Source of the DNA: an uncultured Pedosphaera sp.
Lineage (GTDB): Bacteria; Verrucomicrobiota; Verrucomicrobiia; Limisphaerales; Pedosphaeraceae
Length of the DNA stretch: 64,000 nt
Direction of reading: 5' to 3'
NCBI GenBank assembly: GCA_903918755.1
Contig: CAIXFN010000039.1
Location: 35,404 to 99,403 of the forward strand
The notes under the pieces were generated by a model that saw only the letters and a program-made list of their open reading frames with translations, did not search any database and had not been told where the DNA came from. Numbering within the stretch: position 1 is the stretch's first letter; each line of letters opens with the position of its first letter. The translations under genes and the position numbers were made by a program. Positions 39,826 through 49,272 of the stretch are shown in pieces.

Positions 39826-40147
39826 GATGGGGATTGGGGCTGAGATTGGCATTGGATTTTGAACTGGGAAAGATCTGCCAAAACCCGTCCGGCGACGGAA
39901 ACCCGGCGCACTTCGGACCAGTGGCGCCCGGCTGTTGCACCGCGCCCGAACCGGCCTTTTGCGGTTTGGCCCCCCAGTCTTCTTGTTTCAAAGTACCCTC
40001 AGAATACCGAAGAACCTCCGCGCAAGAAAAGATTTGATTTGGTCTCGCATCTGCGCCACTGGCATTGGCGCGCGGCACGCGCGATTACCCCGGGTCAATC
40101 AATAGAAAGTCTACACCCCCACGGCTGGTTGTGGTGATTGGCGGAAC
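39826..40147. other. 322-nt intergenic gap
   Basis: No ORF with family similarity is present. It is mixed-composition sequence upstream of the giant fusion protein gene, so it should contain its promoter, but I could not place clear -35/-10 elements. No strong hairpin, repeat or tRNA was seen. Confidence 0.5.
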
Positions 40148-40723
40148 TCAATGTTTAACTTCTTCAACAAGCTGCACCCACGGAAATCGCTCCGCAATCC
40201 TCTCAAACATCGCCATCACATCCAGATCATAATCAGCGAATATCTGCTCAATCCGGTGGCGGCTCCCTGATTTGGTTTCGACGTAATACTCAAGTTCGTC
40301 ACTTCCCTCATACTGCTTGATCGTGATGCGCACCAGGCGGTACACCTCCGGGGCAATCACGGAAAATGCGGGTGCCAGCGAGGGATCGTCCGAGTGAACG
40401 TAAAGGCCATAGTCATCCAGCGATATCCGGTAGTAGCCGCCGTTCTTGCGCAAGCGCATCATCCGCTGCGTCTGAATCGCAAAGCCGACCGCTCCCAGCC
40501 CGACAATGCTTAAAGGCACCAGCCTTGCCGGAAACGGCGTGTAGCCGAAGCAAAGCACCCCGCCGATGCCCGTCCACACCGCGAACACCACCAACCCGGC
40601 AAGGGTCAATTTGCGGCCTTCCTGCGCCAACTTCGCTTCGTAGAGCACCAGCGGGATACTCACGGTCTTTTGGGTCGATCGCCAAAACTCAGGCGCGGTG
40701 GCGAACTCCGCTGTCGGCTCCAC
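40148..40723 (-). CDS. hypothetical membrane protein (YcxB-like layout)
   Basis: A 191-residue protein with two membrane segments (about 40-60 and 66-82) and a C-terminal soluble part (about 95-190). That part is rich in beta strands and charged residues (YRISLDDYGLYVHSDDP, EVYRLVRITIKQYEG), a layout like YcxB or PH-like membrane proteins. I recognised no catalytic motif. Its start is 6 nt from the stop of the SGNH hydrolase on the same strand, so the two may be cotranscribed. Confidence 0.65.
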   Translation of the reverse strand: MEPTAEFATAPEFWRSTQKTVSIPLVLYEAKLAQEGRKLTLAGLVVFAVWTGIGGVLCFGYTPFPARLVPLSIVGLGAVGFAIQTQRMMRLRKNGGYYRISLDDYGLYVHSDDPSLAPAFSVIAPEVYRLVRITIKQYEGSDELEYYVETKSGSRHRIEQIFADYDLDVMAMFERIAERFPWVQLVEEVKH

Positions 40724-40729
40724 GCTTGC

Positions 40730-41458
40730 TTACTTCAATACCCGGCGGTCGGGATAATCCGGCGGGCCCAGCGCCGGTCGCAGCACGCTCATCCGCACCG
40801 TGTAACCAGCGGCGCTATGATGCAATTTGTCCGCCACAAACAACTCCTCCCGCGGTTTCCCATCCGGCCCGAGGTATTTGTCGAACAAATCCAAATACGT
40901 GAGCTTCGTACCGGCCGCCACGTATGCCTTGAGCAATTCGTTGTAGCGCAAGCGCGCGCCGCTCTCGCTCCACCGGGCCGTGCTGGGGGTGAGGCCATTG
41001 ATGATGATCGGCACTTCCGGCCACGCGGCCCGCACTTTGGTCACAAACGCTTTCAGGTCGGTGAAGACCTGTTCCGGGGTGCGTCCGGCATGGAGATCGT
41101 TCCCGCCCTCGTTGACCACGATCATGCGCGGTCGGTAGGGCATGACGATGCGGTCGGTGTAAAAAAGCAAATCGGACATCTTGGAGCCACCGAATCCCCG
41201 GTTGATGATCCGGTATTCGGGCAGGTCCTCATGAATGGTCTTCCAGCGGGTGAACTGCGAATCCCCCGCGAACAAGATCGCCCCCGGCACCGGTGGATTC
41301 GTGCGGTCCGCCGCCTCGAACGCGAGGATGTCCTTTTCAAACGCATTGGTGGTGGTTTGCGCCCGCAGACCTGCTGCGGGCAACATCAACCAGCCGGCGA
41401 CCAATAATAACCTGACCAGCCAGGTGGGGCGGCAACGATGCAAGTGGGTGGAGTTCAT
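40730..41458 (-). CDS. secreted SGNH/GDSL hydrolase, copy A
   Basis: A 242-residue exported esterase or acetylhydrolase. The ATG at 41458 begins the signal peptide (LVRLLLVAGWLMLPAAGLRAQ). SGNH blocks are ILFAGDSQFTRW (block I Ser), GFGGSKMSDLL (block II Gly), NEGGNDLHAG (block III Asn) and DKLHHSAAGY (block V Asp and His). It is almost identical, with no indels, to the copy at 49724-50452, so the two arose by a recent duplication or are kept alike by gene conversion. Confidence 0.92.
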   Translation of the reverse strand: MNSTHLHRCRPTWLVRLLLVAGWLMLPAAGLRAQTTTNAFEKDILAFEAADRTNPPVPGAILFAGDSQFTRWKTIHEDLPEYRIINRGFGGSKMSDLLFYTDRIVMPYRPRMIVVNEGGNDLHAGRTPEQVFTDLKAFVTKVRAAWPEVPIIINGLTPSTARWSESGARLRYNELLKAYVAAGTKLTYLDLFDKYLGPDGKPREELFVADKLHHSAAGYTVRMSVLRPALGPPDYPDRRVLK

Positions 41459-41476
41459 GGCCCAATTTTGCCCGCC
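40747..41476. repeat. 730-bp direct repeat, copy A
   Basis: This stretch matches 49741-50470 at a constant offset of 8,994 bp. It covers nearly all of the SGNH hydrolase gene and 18 nt upstream of its ATG. Similarity stops abruptly on both sides. The protein copies differ at about 17 of 242 positions, mostly in the signal peptide and last residues. Confidence 0.9.
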
Positions 41477-41666
41477 AAGCCGTCGTTGGCAAGCGGGATT
41501 AAAGAGGATCCGCGGCCGCTCGTGCCGCGAAACCATGTCCACCTTCTCGACCGCCGTCTGCCAGCAATGGGCCGCAAATTTGTTTGCTTTGGTCCCGTGC
41601 CTGGGGCAGCTTTCACCCGCCCGGAGGGGCCACCGACCCTCTTAGAAATCCCATAATAATATCACC

Positions 41667-43163
41667 ATGAAACCTTTGATTTGGGGGGTGTGGTTGACGG
41701 CCATCCTGTTCGCGCTGTCAAACAACGCGCGGGGCGACGCCGAGCAGGCCCTCGGCAATTTGTTGTTCACCGACCCCAATCTTTCCCTCAACCGCAACCA
41801 ATCCTGCGCCACCTGCCACAGCCTCGTTCCCGCCACCAACCCGGTGACGGGAAATCCCTTTGGCACCCCAGGCTTTGTCGACCCGGTGAGCGTACTCACC
41901 GGGGCGCCCGTCTCTGCGGGCTCTTCCGCCGGTAAGTTCGGCGCGCTCAATGCCCCCAGCGCGGGCTACGCGGCTTTTAGTCCGGATTTCTTCTTTGACT
42001 ACGACGCCTACACCTATAAAGGCGGGCAGTTTTGGAATGGCCGGGCCGCGAATTTGGAAGCCCAAGCCGCCCAACCCCTCCTCAACCCTGCGGAAATGGC
42101 TCTGCCGAGCCAGTGGGCGGTCGTGACCCGGCTCCGGGAAAACACCAATTACATCGCGCTGTTTCAGCAGCTTTACGGCTGGGATTTGGCCGCCATTCCC
42201 GCCGGCGAACTGGCGCCCGCCACCGCCACCCCGCCGGACGCCGTTCCGGCCGTTTACGCGGCCCTCACCCAGGCCATCGCGCAGTTTGAGCGCGGCCCCG
42301 CGTTCAACCGTTTCACTTCCAAGTATGATTACTACCTCGCGGGCCGCACGACGCTCAGCGCGGACGAGCAAGCCGGTTTCGTGCTGTTCACTGGCCGGGC
42401 CAACTGCGCCAATTGCCACCTCAGTTTTGTGGGCCAGGACGCCAACGGCAACCCGGCCCCGCCGCTCTTCACGGATTTCACCTATGCCAATGTGGGCCTG
42501 CCACGCAATTGGAACATTCCCGGCGCGCCCGCCCCGGATCCCGGGCTGGGCGGACGCCCGGACATCGCCGCCGCCTGGCCGGACGGCAGTCAGTTGGGCC
42601 TGCACAAGGTCATGTCCTTGCGCAACGTCGCCATCACCCCGCCATACGGACACAACGGCGTGTTCACCTCCTTGCCGCAGGTGGTGCATTTCTACAATAC
42701 CCGCGACGTGCTCGGAAAAGTGGGCGCGAACACCAACTCCGGATTTGGAATCACGGGTTGGGCGCCAGCGGAGACGACCGCCAATATGAACCGCGTTTTG
42801 ATGGGTAATCTGCGTTTGACAGCGGCCCAGGAAGCCCAGATCGTCGCCTTCTTGGGCACCCTGACCGACAACTACCCCGCCACCGGCGGTGACCCCAATG
42901 TCCCCCCCGGCACCCCATCACCGTTCACCAATTCCGCTTTGCCCACGATCCCCGTGCAACTTGCCATTGCCCCTCCGGCCAAGCTCACGCTCACCGGTCG
43001 CCTGGGGCAGTTTTACCGGATTGACTACCGGGATTCCCTCGAGACTTCGCAGCCCTGGCAGTCGCTGACCACCATCCGGCTGCTGACCAATGGACAATCG
43101 GTGCCGGACGCCAGCCCCAGTCCCTTGCGCGCGCGCTTTTATCGCGCGGTGCAATTGCCATAA
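41667..43163 (+). CDS. secreted di-haem cytochrome c peroxidase/MauG-like protein
   Basis: A 498-residue exported c-type cytochrome. The signal peptide (MKPLIWGVWLTAILFALS) is followed by two haem sites, CATCH (47-51) and CANCH (about 246-250). Conserved blocks include GNLLFTDPNLS, FWNGRA, LLNPAEM, FALFTGRANC-type sequence and PPYGHNGVFTSL, which fit CCP/MauG enzymes that reduce peroxide or modify tryptophan. It lacks a second-domain C-terminal extension of classic CCP. The last ~60 residues are a beta-rich tail with FYRIDYRDSLETSQPW common to secreted Verrucomicrobia proteins. An SGNH gene diverges from it. Confidence 0.9.
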   Translation: MKPLIWGVWLTAILFALSNNARGDAEQALGNLLFTDPNLSLNRNQSCATCHSLVPATNPVTGNPFGTPGFVDPVSVLTGAPVSAGSSAGKFGALNAPSAGYAAFSPDFFFDYDAYTYKGGQFWNGRAANLEAQAAQPLLNPAEMALPSQWAVVTRLRENTNYIALFQQLYGWDLAAIPAGELAPATATPPDAVPAVYAALTQAIAQFERGPAFNRFTSKYDYYLAGRTTLSADEQAGFVLFTGRANCANCHLSFVGQDANGNPAPPLFTDFTYANVGLPRNWNIPGAPAPDPGLGGRPDIAAAWPDGSQLGLHKVMSLRNVAITPPYGHNGVFTSLPQVVHFYNTRDVLGKVGANTNSGFGITGWAPAETTANMNRVLMGNLRLTAAQEAQIVAFLGTLTDNYPATGGDPNVPPGTPSPFTNSALPTIPVQLAIAPPAKLTLTGRLGQFYRIDYRDSLETSQPWQSLTTIRLLTNGQSVPDASPSPLRARFYRAVQLP

Positions 43164-43341
43164 GCGCTGCCTCCTGGTTCCCCAGTCGTGCCCTAGTTTC
43201 CGCGGGCCGCCTGCGAATCTTAACGATTTTGTCACCCTGCGCCCATTGATCCCCGCCCCGCCTCGGGACTAGGATTTGCGCGCGAAAAGGTTGCGCCCAC
43301 CAGCGCGGCCGTATGCGCGCCTGAAATTCCAATTTGGCAAT

Positions 43342-43980
43342 ATGAAAGCGATCTCTCTTTCCGTTTTAGCTTCGACCATTTCCGGTGGCCGCCCCCGGGC
43401 GCGCGTGGGTTGGTGCTTGGCGCTCTGCCTCGCCGTCATCGCCGGCCGTCCCGCTGCCCGCGCTCAAGGGGTCATCGTGGCGAACGCCACGCTGGCGGGC
43501 ACGGACGTGGGCGGCGGTGAATACGCTTACGCGCTCACCCTCAACAACACTTCCGCCTCGACCACGCCGATTGCCTTGTTCTGGTTCGCCTGGATCGGGG
43601 GCGGAGCGAGCTTCATGTCCTCGTTGCCGACCGCGATTCAAACTCCCGCCGGGTGGGGCTCCGTCGTGACCGGAGGGGGCGACGAGGACGGTTACAGCAT
43701 TCAATTCAGCACCCACACCAGCCCTTTGCGGCCGGGATCTTCCGTCACCTTTAATTTCCTCAGCCTGGATTCGCCCGCCCTCATGGCCGGCCCGGCGGTT
43801 CTCTATCCGGAATATCCCACTTTGTCGTCCCAAGTTTACAGCGGCGCCACTGGGTACGGGGTGCAGGACATTTTCACGGCCAAAGTGGTGCAACCGGTTC
43901 CCGAACCCAACTCGTGGTTCCTGGTGGGCCTCGGTTTGCTGACCTTGGGGTTGGTTCAGCGGCGTAACCGGAACAAATAA
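43342..43980 (+). CDS. PEP-CTERM sorting-domain protein
   Basis: A 212-residue exported protein. The ATG at 43342 gives a signal peptide (WCLALCLAVIAGRPAARAQ). The body is beta-rich and unassigned. The C-terminus is a textbook PEP-CTERM tail (about 186-212): VPEP, a hydrophobic helix FLVGLGLLTLGLV, then QRRNRNK. Exosortase (EpsH/XrtA) would cleave it; no exosortase gene lies in this window, but the PrsK/PrsR regulators at 6.6-10 kb belong to this system. The next gene starts 9 nt downstream. Confidence 0.9.
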   Translation: MKAISLSVLASTISGGRPRARVGWCLALCLAVIAGRPAARAQGVIVANATLAGTDVGGGEYAYALTLNNTSASTTPIALFWFAWIGGGASFMSSLPTAIQTPAGWGSVVTGGGDEDGYSIQFSTHTSPLRPGSSVTFNFLSLDSPALMAGPAVLYPEYPTLSSQVYSGATGYGVQDIFTAKVVQPVPEPNSWFLVGLGLLTLGLVQRRNRNK

Positions 43981-43989
43981 CACCGTCCT

Positions 43990-45729
43990 TTGGATCGGTT
44001 CGTTCCCCTTCGTCGAGCCGTGACGCCAAATAAGTCAGTTGGTTCCGGCTTCAAATTTGCCCCGGTCGCTCTCGCCGTCGCCTTGCTTGGCGGCGGCCTC
44101 CCTCCCACGTCGGGCGCCCCGTTGACCTTTAATCGGGACATCGCCCCCTTGGTATTCGAACACTGTTCCGGCTGCCATCGCCCCGGGCAGTCGGCGCCTT
44201 TTTCCCTCCTCTCCTACGCCGATGTTCAACGGCGCGCGACCACGATCGTTCGCGTGACGCAAAATCGCTACATGCCGCCTTGGTTGCCCGCGCCTGGATT
44301 CGGGGAATTTGCCGGTGAGCGTCGCCTGAACCCCGAGCATATCGACCAATTGCAGCGCTGGGTGGCAGCGGGCTGCCCCGAAGGAAATCCGGCCGACCGG
44401 CCCACGCCTCCCCGGTTTCCGGACGGTTGGCAGTTGGGCGAGCCGGATTTTATCCTCACCCTCCCGTGCGCTTACGAACTCCCCGCCACCGGCAAGGATG
44501 TCTATCGCAACCTGGTCGTCCCGGTTCCGACCATTGGCCCGCATTACGTCAAGGGAATCGAATTCCATCCCGGCAACGCCCGGGTGGTGCATCACGCCTT
44601 TATTGCCTTTGACGTCACCCGTGGTTCGCGCCGCCGCGCCGAACGGGAGGATCCCCCGGGCTTCTCCGGCATGGAACTTCCCGACACCGCTCAAATGCCC
44701 GCCGGTCAACTCCTCGGCTGGCAACCCGGCAAAACCCCTTATTTGTCTCCCCCCGGACTATCCTGGCTCCTCCGCATGAACACCGATCTGGTGCTCCAAC
44801 TCCATCTCCACCCCTCGGGGAGACCGGAGACCGTGCAGCCCTCCCTTGGTTTCTATTTCACCGACCAACCACCCACGAATTCTGCCTTCCGCATCGGGAT
44901 CCGGAGCTTCAGTCTGGACATCCCGCCCGGCACCAATGGCTACGCTGTGGACGAGTCCTACACCGTGCCAGTGCCGGTGGCGTTACTCCGCGTCTCGACC
45001 CACGCCCACTATTTGGGCAAGGATTTGCAGGCTTACGCCCTTCTGCCGGACGGCCGGAAAAAATGGCTCATCCGCATCCCGGATTGGGACTTCAACTGGC
45101 AGGGCGACTACGAGTATCGCCAACCACTGGAACTGCCGGCCGGCAGCCGGCTGATGCTTCACTACACCTACGACAACTCCGCCGCTAACCCGCGCAATCC
45201 CAATAACCCTCCCCGACGGGTCCGCTACGGTTTGCAAACCACCGATGAAATGGGGGAGGTTTGGTTCCAAACGCTGGCGGGGAATCCCGCTGACCGCGAA
45301 CGGCTGGCTCGGGACTATTTTCTGTATGTGGTGCGGCGCACCGAGGAATTTGATGCGGCCACCCTCCGCGACGATCCCGGGAATGCGCCCGCCCACGTCC
45401 GCCTTGGTCACAATCTCATGGTTCGGGGTCGCCTGCCCGAAGCGCGCGCGCACTTCGCGGCCGCCCTTCTAGCCCAGCCCGACTTTGCCCCCGCGCACTA
45501 TGAAATGGCGGACTGGAGTCTCGCCCAAAACGATCTGGCGGCCGCCTACCGCGAACTCCAGACCGTTCTCCAGCTCGATCCCGGGAATGCGAAGGCCTAT
45601 GGCAATTTGGGCTACCTTGAGTCGCGGCGGGGCCGCTTCGTGGAAGCCCGCGCGGCGGCGGAAAAAGCTTTGCGGTTGGACCCGGATGATTCGGCGGTCC
45701 GTGACTTCCTGGCCCGCCTCCCGCGCTAG
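43990..45729 (+). CDS. secreted cytochrome c/copper-monooxygenase-like protein with TPR tail
   Basis: A 579-residue exported protein from a TTG start at 43990; a GTG at 44020 also fits and gives a shorter signal peptide. A haem motif CSGCH (59-63) lies in a small N-terminal cytochrome-like domain. The central domain has His-rich motifs as in copper type II ascorbate-dependent monooxygenases: ARVVHHAFIAFD, LQLHLHPSG and STHAHYLGKDL. The C-terminus (about 455-575) has TPR-like helices (AHVRLGHNLMVRGRLPEA). It could be an oxidoreductase for secreted peptides or sugars. It lies 9 nt after the PEP-CTERM gene. Confidence 0.82.
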   Translation: MDRFVPLRRAVTPNKSVGSGFKFAPVALAVALLGGGLPPTSGAPLTFNRDIAPLVFEHCSGCHRPGQSAPFSLLSYADVQRRATTIVRVTQNRYMPPWLPAPGFGEFAGERRLNPEHIDQLQRWVAAGCPEGNPADRPTPPRFPDGWQLGEPDFILTLPCAYELPATGKDVYRNLVVPVPTIGPHYVKGIEFHPGNARVVHHAFIAFDVTRGSRRRAEREDPPGFSGMELPDTAQMPAGQLLGWQPGKTPYLSPPGLSWLLRMNTDLVLQLHLHPSGRPETVQPSLGFYFTDQPPTNSAFRIGIRSFSLDIPPGTNGYAVDESYTVPVPVALLRVSTHAHYLGKDLQAYALLPDGRKKWLIRIPDWDFNWQGDYEYRQPLELPAGSRLMLHYTYDNSAANPRNPNNPPRRVRYGLQTTDEMGEVWFQTLAGNPADRERLARDYFLYVVRRTEEFDAATLRDDPGNAPAHVRLGHNLMVRGRLPEARAHFAAALLAQPDFAPAHYEMADWSLAQNDLAAAYRELQTVLQLDPGNAKAYGNLGYLESRRGRFVEARAAAEKALRLDPDDSAVRDFLARLPR

Positions 45730-45863
45730 CCGATCGTGCCATCCTGAAAGGCCCTGCGGCGCGGGGAATCGTATTGCCATTTTGCCCGCCGCTGCCGCAC
45801 CCCTCCCCTCCCTCGCCCCGACTGCTCATGTCGCCCCGGGGCAACCCTCGCGCCCAAGCAAGC

Positions 45864-45943
45864 GGGGCCGGACTTTCGTCCGGCCCCTGGTGCTCTATGG
45901 AATTCGCTCCCGCTCCTGGCCGCCGGACCTTTCCGTCCGGCGG
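45864..45943. terminator. two GC-rich palindromic hairpins between convergent genes
   Basis: Hairpin 1: 10-bp perfect stem, arms 45864-45873 and 45878-45887, TTTC loop. Hairpin 2: 9-bp perfect stem, arms 45920-45928 and 45935-45943, 6-nt loop. Both carry the core CCGGAC…GTCCGG, so they look like related REP-type palindromes. They sit between two convergent genes and may stop transcription from both sides. No T run follows. The rest of the gap 45730-45975 has no gene. Confidence 0.6.
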
Positions 45944-45975
45944 GCGCGAAGGGCGAGGCGCAAAACCCCGGTGGC

Positions 45976-48900
45976 TTAGTTGTGGCTGACCACGCGGAAG
46001 AACCGATTACCCGCGCCGATCGGAGCCGTATAGCTGTTGCCAACGGGGGCCGGGGTCACGTTCGACCAGTTGCCGAGCACGGTCGCGGACTGCAGGGTGC
46101 CGGTGCCCGTCCAGGTGACGGTGATCTGGCCGTTGGCCACGGAGTAGGAGAGCACCGAGGGGGTGACGACGACGGCGGGCAGGCCGGTCGGCACGATCGC
46201 GCCCGAGGGGGGCACGTCGTAGAACGCCACCTGCGAGAGCCCGAAGTACCAGCTACAGGTGCCGATCTGGCCCACGCGCAGGCGGACGTCGCTCTTGTGC
46301 GCGGCCAGCGGGAGGCGGACCACTTCGATGCGTTTGCCATCGTAATTGTCGTCGTTCACGCGGGGGGCGAAGAACGGCGCCAGGGCGTCAGTGATGGGGG
46401 CGGCGACGGCGGTGGAGAACGTGTTGTTCACGTTTCCGGTGCTGTCGGTGAAGGTCGGGATTTCACCCGCATTGAGATCATGGAACAGGGTGTTGATCAC
46501 GTTCACCGTGGTGTCCGCATTCACCTGCAAGTCCGCCGGATCGCTGCCCAGGGCGTGGCCGTCCAGGTAATAGATGATCGGCGCCCAGGTCGCACCGCCG
46601 TCCACCGAGTATTCCACCGAGTTGATGTTGTCCTGGTTCTGCTTTTGGAGGGCCGCAAAAGCGATGACGGGGTTCGCCACGCTCGAGAGGTTGAAGCTCT
46701 TGCTGATGGCGTATTGGTTCTGGCCAAAGACCGTGCTACCGGAGCGGTTGTCGGATTCGGCGACCAGGATGTTCGCGGTGGGGTCGGCGATGAGTTGCAC
46801 CAGCGGCACGCCATTGATCATTTCGCCGGGGGCCGTGCGGAGGACGCTGCTTTCGTTGCTGGCGAAGTCCTGCGCATCAATCACCACGAAGTTGGCGTAG
46901 GTGAGACTATTGGCGTTCAGGAAGTCCCAGTTGTCGTCGCCGGCGGCGTTCCAGCTCCAGACGTACCAGTTCGTGCCGGCACCCGGAATGCCCGTGAGCA
47001 CCGGCGCAACGTCCACCGGGGTGTTGGCGTAATTGGTGGGAGACAGATACCAGTTCGCCGAAGCGGTCAGGTCCGTGAGTAGGTTTGTGCCACTGACGTT
47101 AGCCGCGTTGACGTATTGCGAAAAGTCCTCGACCGCGATGGCGTTGGTCGGCACCCAGTAGCCATCGACCGCCGTCGGGAGCCAGACCGCTTTCAGGTTC
47201 AGGAAGGACCATTGATTGGAGTAGGTCGTGCCGGCGGTGTCCCGGAAGGTCAGGATGCCGGTGTGGATTTCCGCGGGCGTCTGCAGCGTGGTGGCGGTCC
47301 AGGTGAGTTCGAGCACGTCACCGACGCGATTCTTCGTCACCGGCACCACTTGTCCGTCCAGGTTGAAAACCGGAGTGGAGTCATTCACCCCCGTGACCCC
47401 GTCCTGGAGGCGGAGGAGGACGCGGTTATTGGGATATTCCACCTGGCGGGGCACCGGGCGGGGGCTGGCGTAACGCACATACGGCTTGTTGGCCGCCGGG
47501 AGCGAGTAGTAGGCGCGGAGACCGCCGTTGGCCACATCATTCAGCAGCACGTTGGTGCCGTAGGCGCCGACGGTGTACAATGAGAACTGGGGTTGCAGGC
47601 TCGTATTGAACAAGGCGTACGCGATGCGCACCGGATAAACGCCGGCCACCGGGGCGAGGACGGTGAAGGTGGTGAGGCCCGAAACGGCATTGTTCAGGCT
47701 GCCCGCCTGCTTGCAGGAAAGGTAATCCCAGGAGCCGACATAAGCCCGGTAGAAACCGTTCAAATTCATCGCGAAGGTCGTGATGCCCTGCGGCAGGTTG
47801 ACGTAGGTCAGCACCTCCGCATGAAACGGGCTGGCGGCGCCGTCCGTACCGGGCAAGCCCGGCGTGCTGGTGCCGTCGAGGTTGATCGTGTTGGTGATGA
47901 CGAATTCCGCCGGGGCGTTGGGGCCGCCCAAGGCCGGGGCCATACCTTTGGCCGCACCCACCGCGGTGGTGTCCGCATAGTTGGCCAGGTAATCGCCGGA
48001 GCCGTCGGGGATCAATCCGTTCAGGCCCAGTTCAATGTTGTCCAGGTTGTCGCTCTCTCCGCCTTGGACGCCCAGGGAGGTGTGGAAGAACGGGTCCGCG
48101 GAGTTTTCATAAATGTTGAAGCGGAAGCCGGGTTTGGTCGTGTCCGGGATGACCACCTGGCTGGCGGCGAGCGCCGTGTAGGAAAGGCCCACGAACGTGG
48201 ACTTGATCCCCACTTGCTTGCCATTGTCGTTCCAGGTCAGCCTCAAGGAATGCGAGGCCAGGTTCGCCAGCACGTTGGTGTATTGATAAGCCAGGGAAAC
48301 GCCCGTGGCGGTCGTGGTTAACGTGGGAGTCAGCACATTTCCGTCCACGACGAGCTTGATTTGGCTCACCGGCGCGGTGCCGTTCACAATGGTGGCAGTG
48401 ATGTTGGGCAGGACGGGAATACCGGTGGCGCCCGGCGGGGGAAAAAGGTTCGCGACATACGAACCGGTGGCGGCCGCCGTGATGGATTGGTAAGCCGCGA
48501 TACCGCCATTGGCCACATCGCCGACCAGCACGGCCGGGGAACCGGCGTTGGTGCTGGTCAGGGTGTAGAATTCCACATTGGCATCGCCGCCACCCTGTTC
48601 GTAAATCAGCCGCGCCGCATACAGGCCCGCTTGGGGCACCTGGATCGTCGCCTCGGTGTTACCCGCGCCGCGACCGCCGTCGTATTTCGCGACCACCACC
48701 GCGTTGGTGGAGTAACGATCGTTCGGGCTGGCCGCCGCCAACTGCAGTTGGAAGCCGTCATCGCTCCGCACGCCGATGGTCAAAGGCCCCGCGGGGAGTG
48801 CGAGGTAGGTGAGCGCCTCCGCGGCAATGTTCTGGGTGGGGTTCGCGCCGGTCCCCGGGGTCCCCACCATGCCGGTTTCGCAAGGGAGCTCCGGGCGATT

Positions 48901-49272
48901 GTGCGAGCAATCGGTGCTACCGGAATTTCCCACAATGCTGAAATTGATGACATCGGGAATCAGGAACGTGATCGGGAGATTAGGATCCGCCGGGACTGTG
49001 GCGGGACCGGTGGCGGTGTAATAGGCGCTGGGATCCGCCAGGTTGACGCCTTCCAAGCCGTTCAACTGCGCCTGCGCCCAGGCGATCGAGTTGGGTTCGC
49101 CGGACGCCACTTGCGAGACGTTCCAGATGAAACCGGGGGCGTTGGTGTTGGCGACCGCCAGGGGATAGGCGTATGTCGCTGGCAGTTTGATTACTTGGGC
49201 CTGCATCGAGGCGCCTCCCAGGAGGAGTCCCGCTAGCAGGGGCATTAGCGTTTTTGTTTTATTCACAGTCAT
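45976..49272 (-). CDS. large secreted beta-rich protein with duplicated PA14-like modules
   Basis: A 1,098-residue exported protein with a signal peptide (MTVNKTKTLMPLLAGLLLGGASMQA). Two related modules occur. Module 1 (about 30-260) includes LTYLALPAGPLTIGVRSDDGF and DVANGGIAAYQSI; module 2 (about 365-590) includes LTYVNLPQGITTFAMNLNG and DVANGGLRAYYSL. The SDDGF segment resembles PA14-type carbohydrate-binding domains. The C-terminus (ending NRFFRVVSHN) matches the tail found on many secreted Verrucomicrobia proteins, a possible sorting or folding signal. There is no recognised catalytic motif. It is a likely surface or matrix protein. Confidence 0.75.
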   Translation of the reverse strand: MTVNKTKTLMPLLAGLLLGGASMQAQVIKLPATYAYPLAVANTNAPGFIWNVSQVASGEPNSIAWAQAQLNGLEGVNLADPSAYYTATGPATVPADPNLPITFLIPDVINFSIVGNSGSTDCSHNRPELPCETGMVGTPGTGANPTQNIAAEALTYLALPAGPLTIGVRSDDGFQLQLAAASPNDRYSTNAVVVAKYDGGRGAGNTEATIQVPQAGLYAARLIYEQGGGDANVEFYTLTSTNAGSPAVLVGDVANGGIAAYQSITAAATGSYVANLFPPPGATGIPVLPNITATIVNGTAPVSQIKLVVDGNVLTPTLTTTATGVSLAYQYTNVLANLASHSLRLTWNDNGKQVGIKSTFVGLSYTALAASQVVIPDTTKPGFRFNIYENSADPFFHTSLGVQGGESDNLDNIELGLNGLIPDGSGDYLANYADTTAVGAAKGMAPALGGPNAPAEFVITNTINLDGTSTPGLPGTDGAASPFHAEVLTYVNLPQGITTFAMNLNGFYRAYVGSWDYLSCKQAGSLNNAVSGLTTFTVLAPVAGVYPVRIAYALFNTSLQPQFSLYTVGAYGTNVLLNDVANGGLRAYYSLPAANKPYVRYASPRPVPRQVEYPNNRVLLRLQDGVTGVNDSTPVFNLDGQVVPVTKNRVGDVLELTWTATTLQTPAEIHTGILTFRDTAGTTYSNQWSFLNLKAVWLPTAVDGYWVPTNAIAVEDFSQYVNAANVSGTNLLTDLTASANWYLSPTNYANTPVDVAPVLTGIPGAGTNWYVWSWNAAGDDNWDFLNANSLTYANFVVIDAQDFASNESSVLRTAPGEMINGVPLVQLIADPTANILVAESDNRSGSTVFGQNQYAISKSFNLSSVANPVIAFAALQKQNQDNINSVEYSVDGGATWAPIIYYLDGHALGSDPADLQVNADTTVNVINTLFHDLNAGEIPTFTDSTGNVNNTFSTAVAAPITDALAPFFAPRVNDDNYDGKRIEVVRLPLAAHKSDVRLRVGQIGTCSWYFGLSQVAFYDVPPSGAIVPTGLPAVVVTPSVLSYSVANGQITVTWTGTGTLQSATVLGNWSNVTPAPVGNSYTAPIGAGNRFFRVVSHN

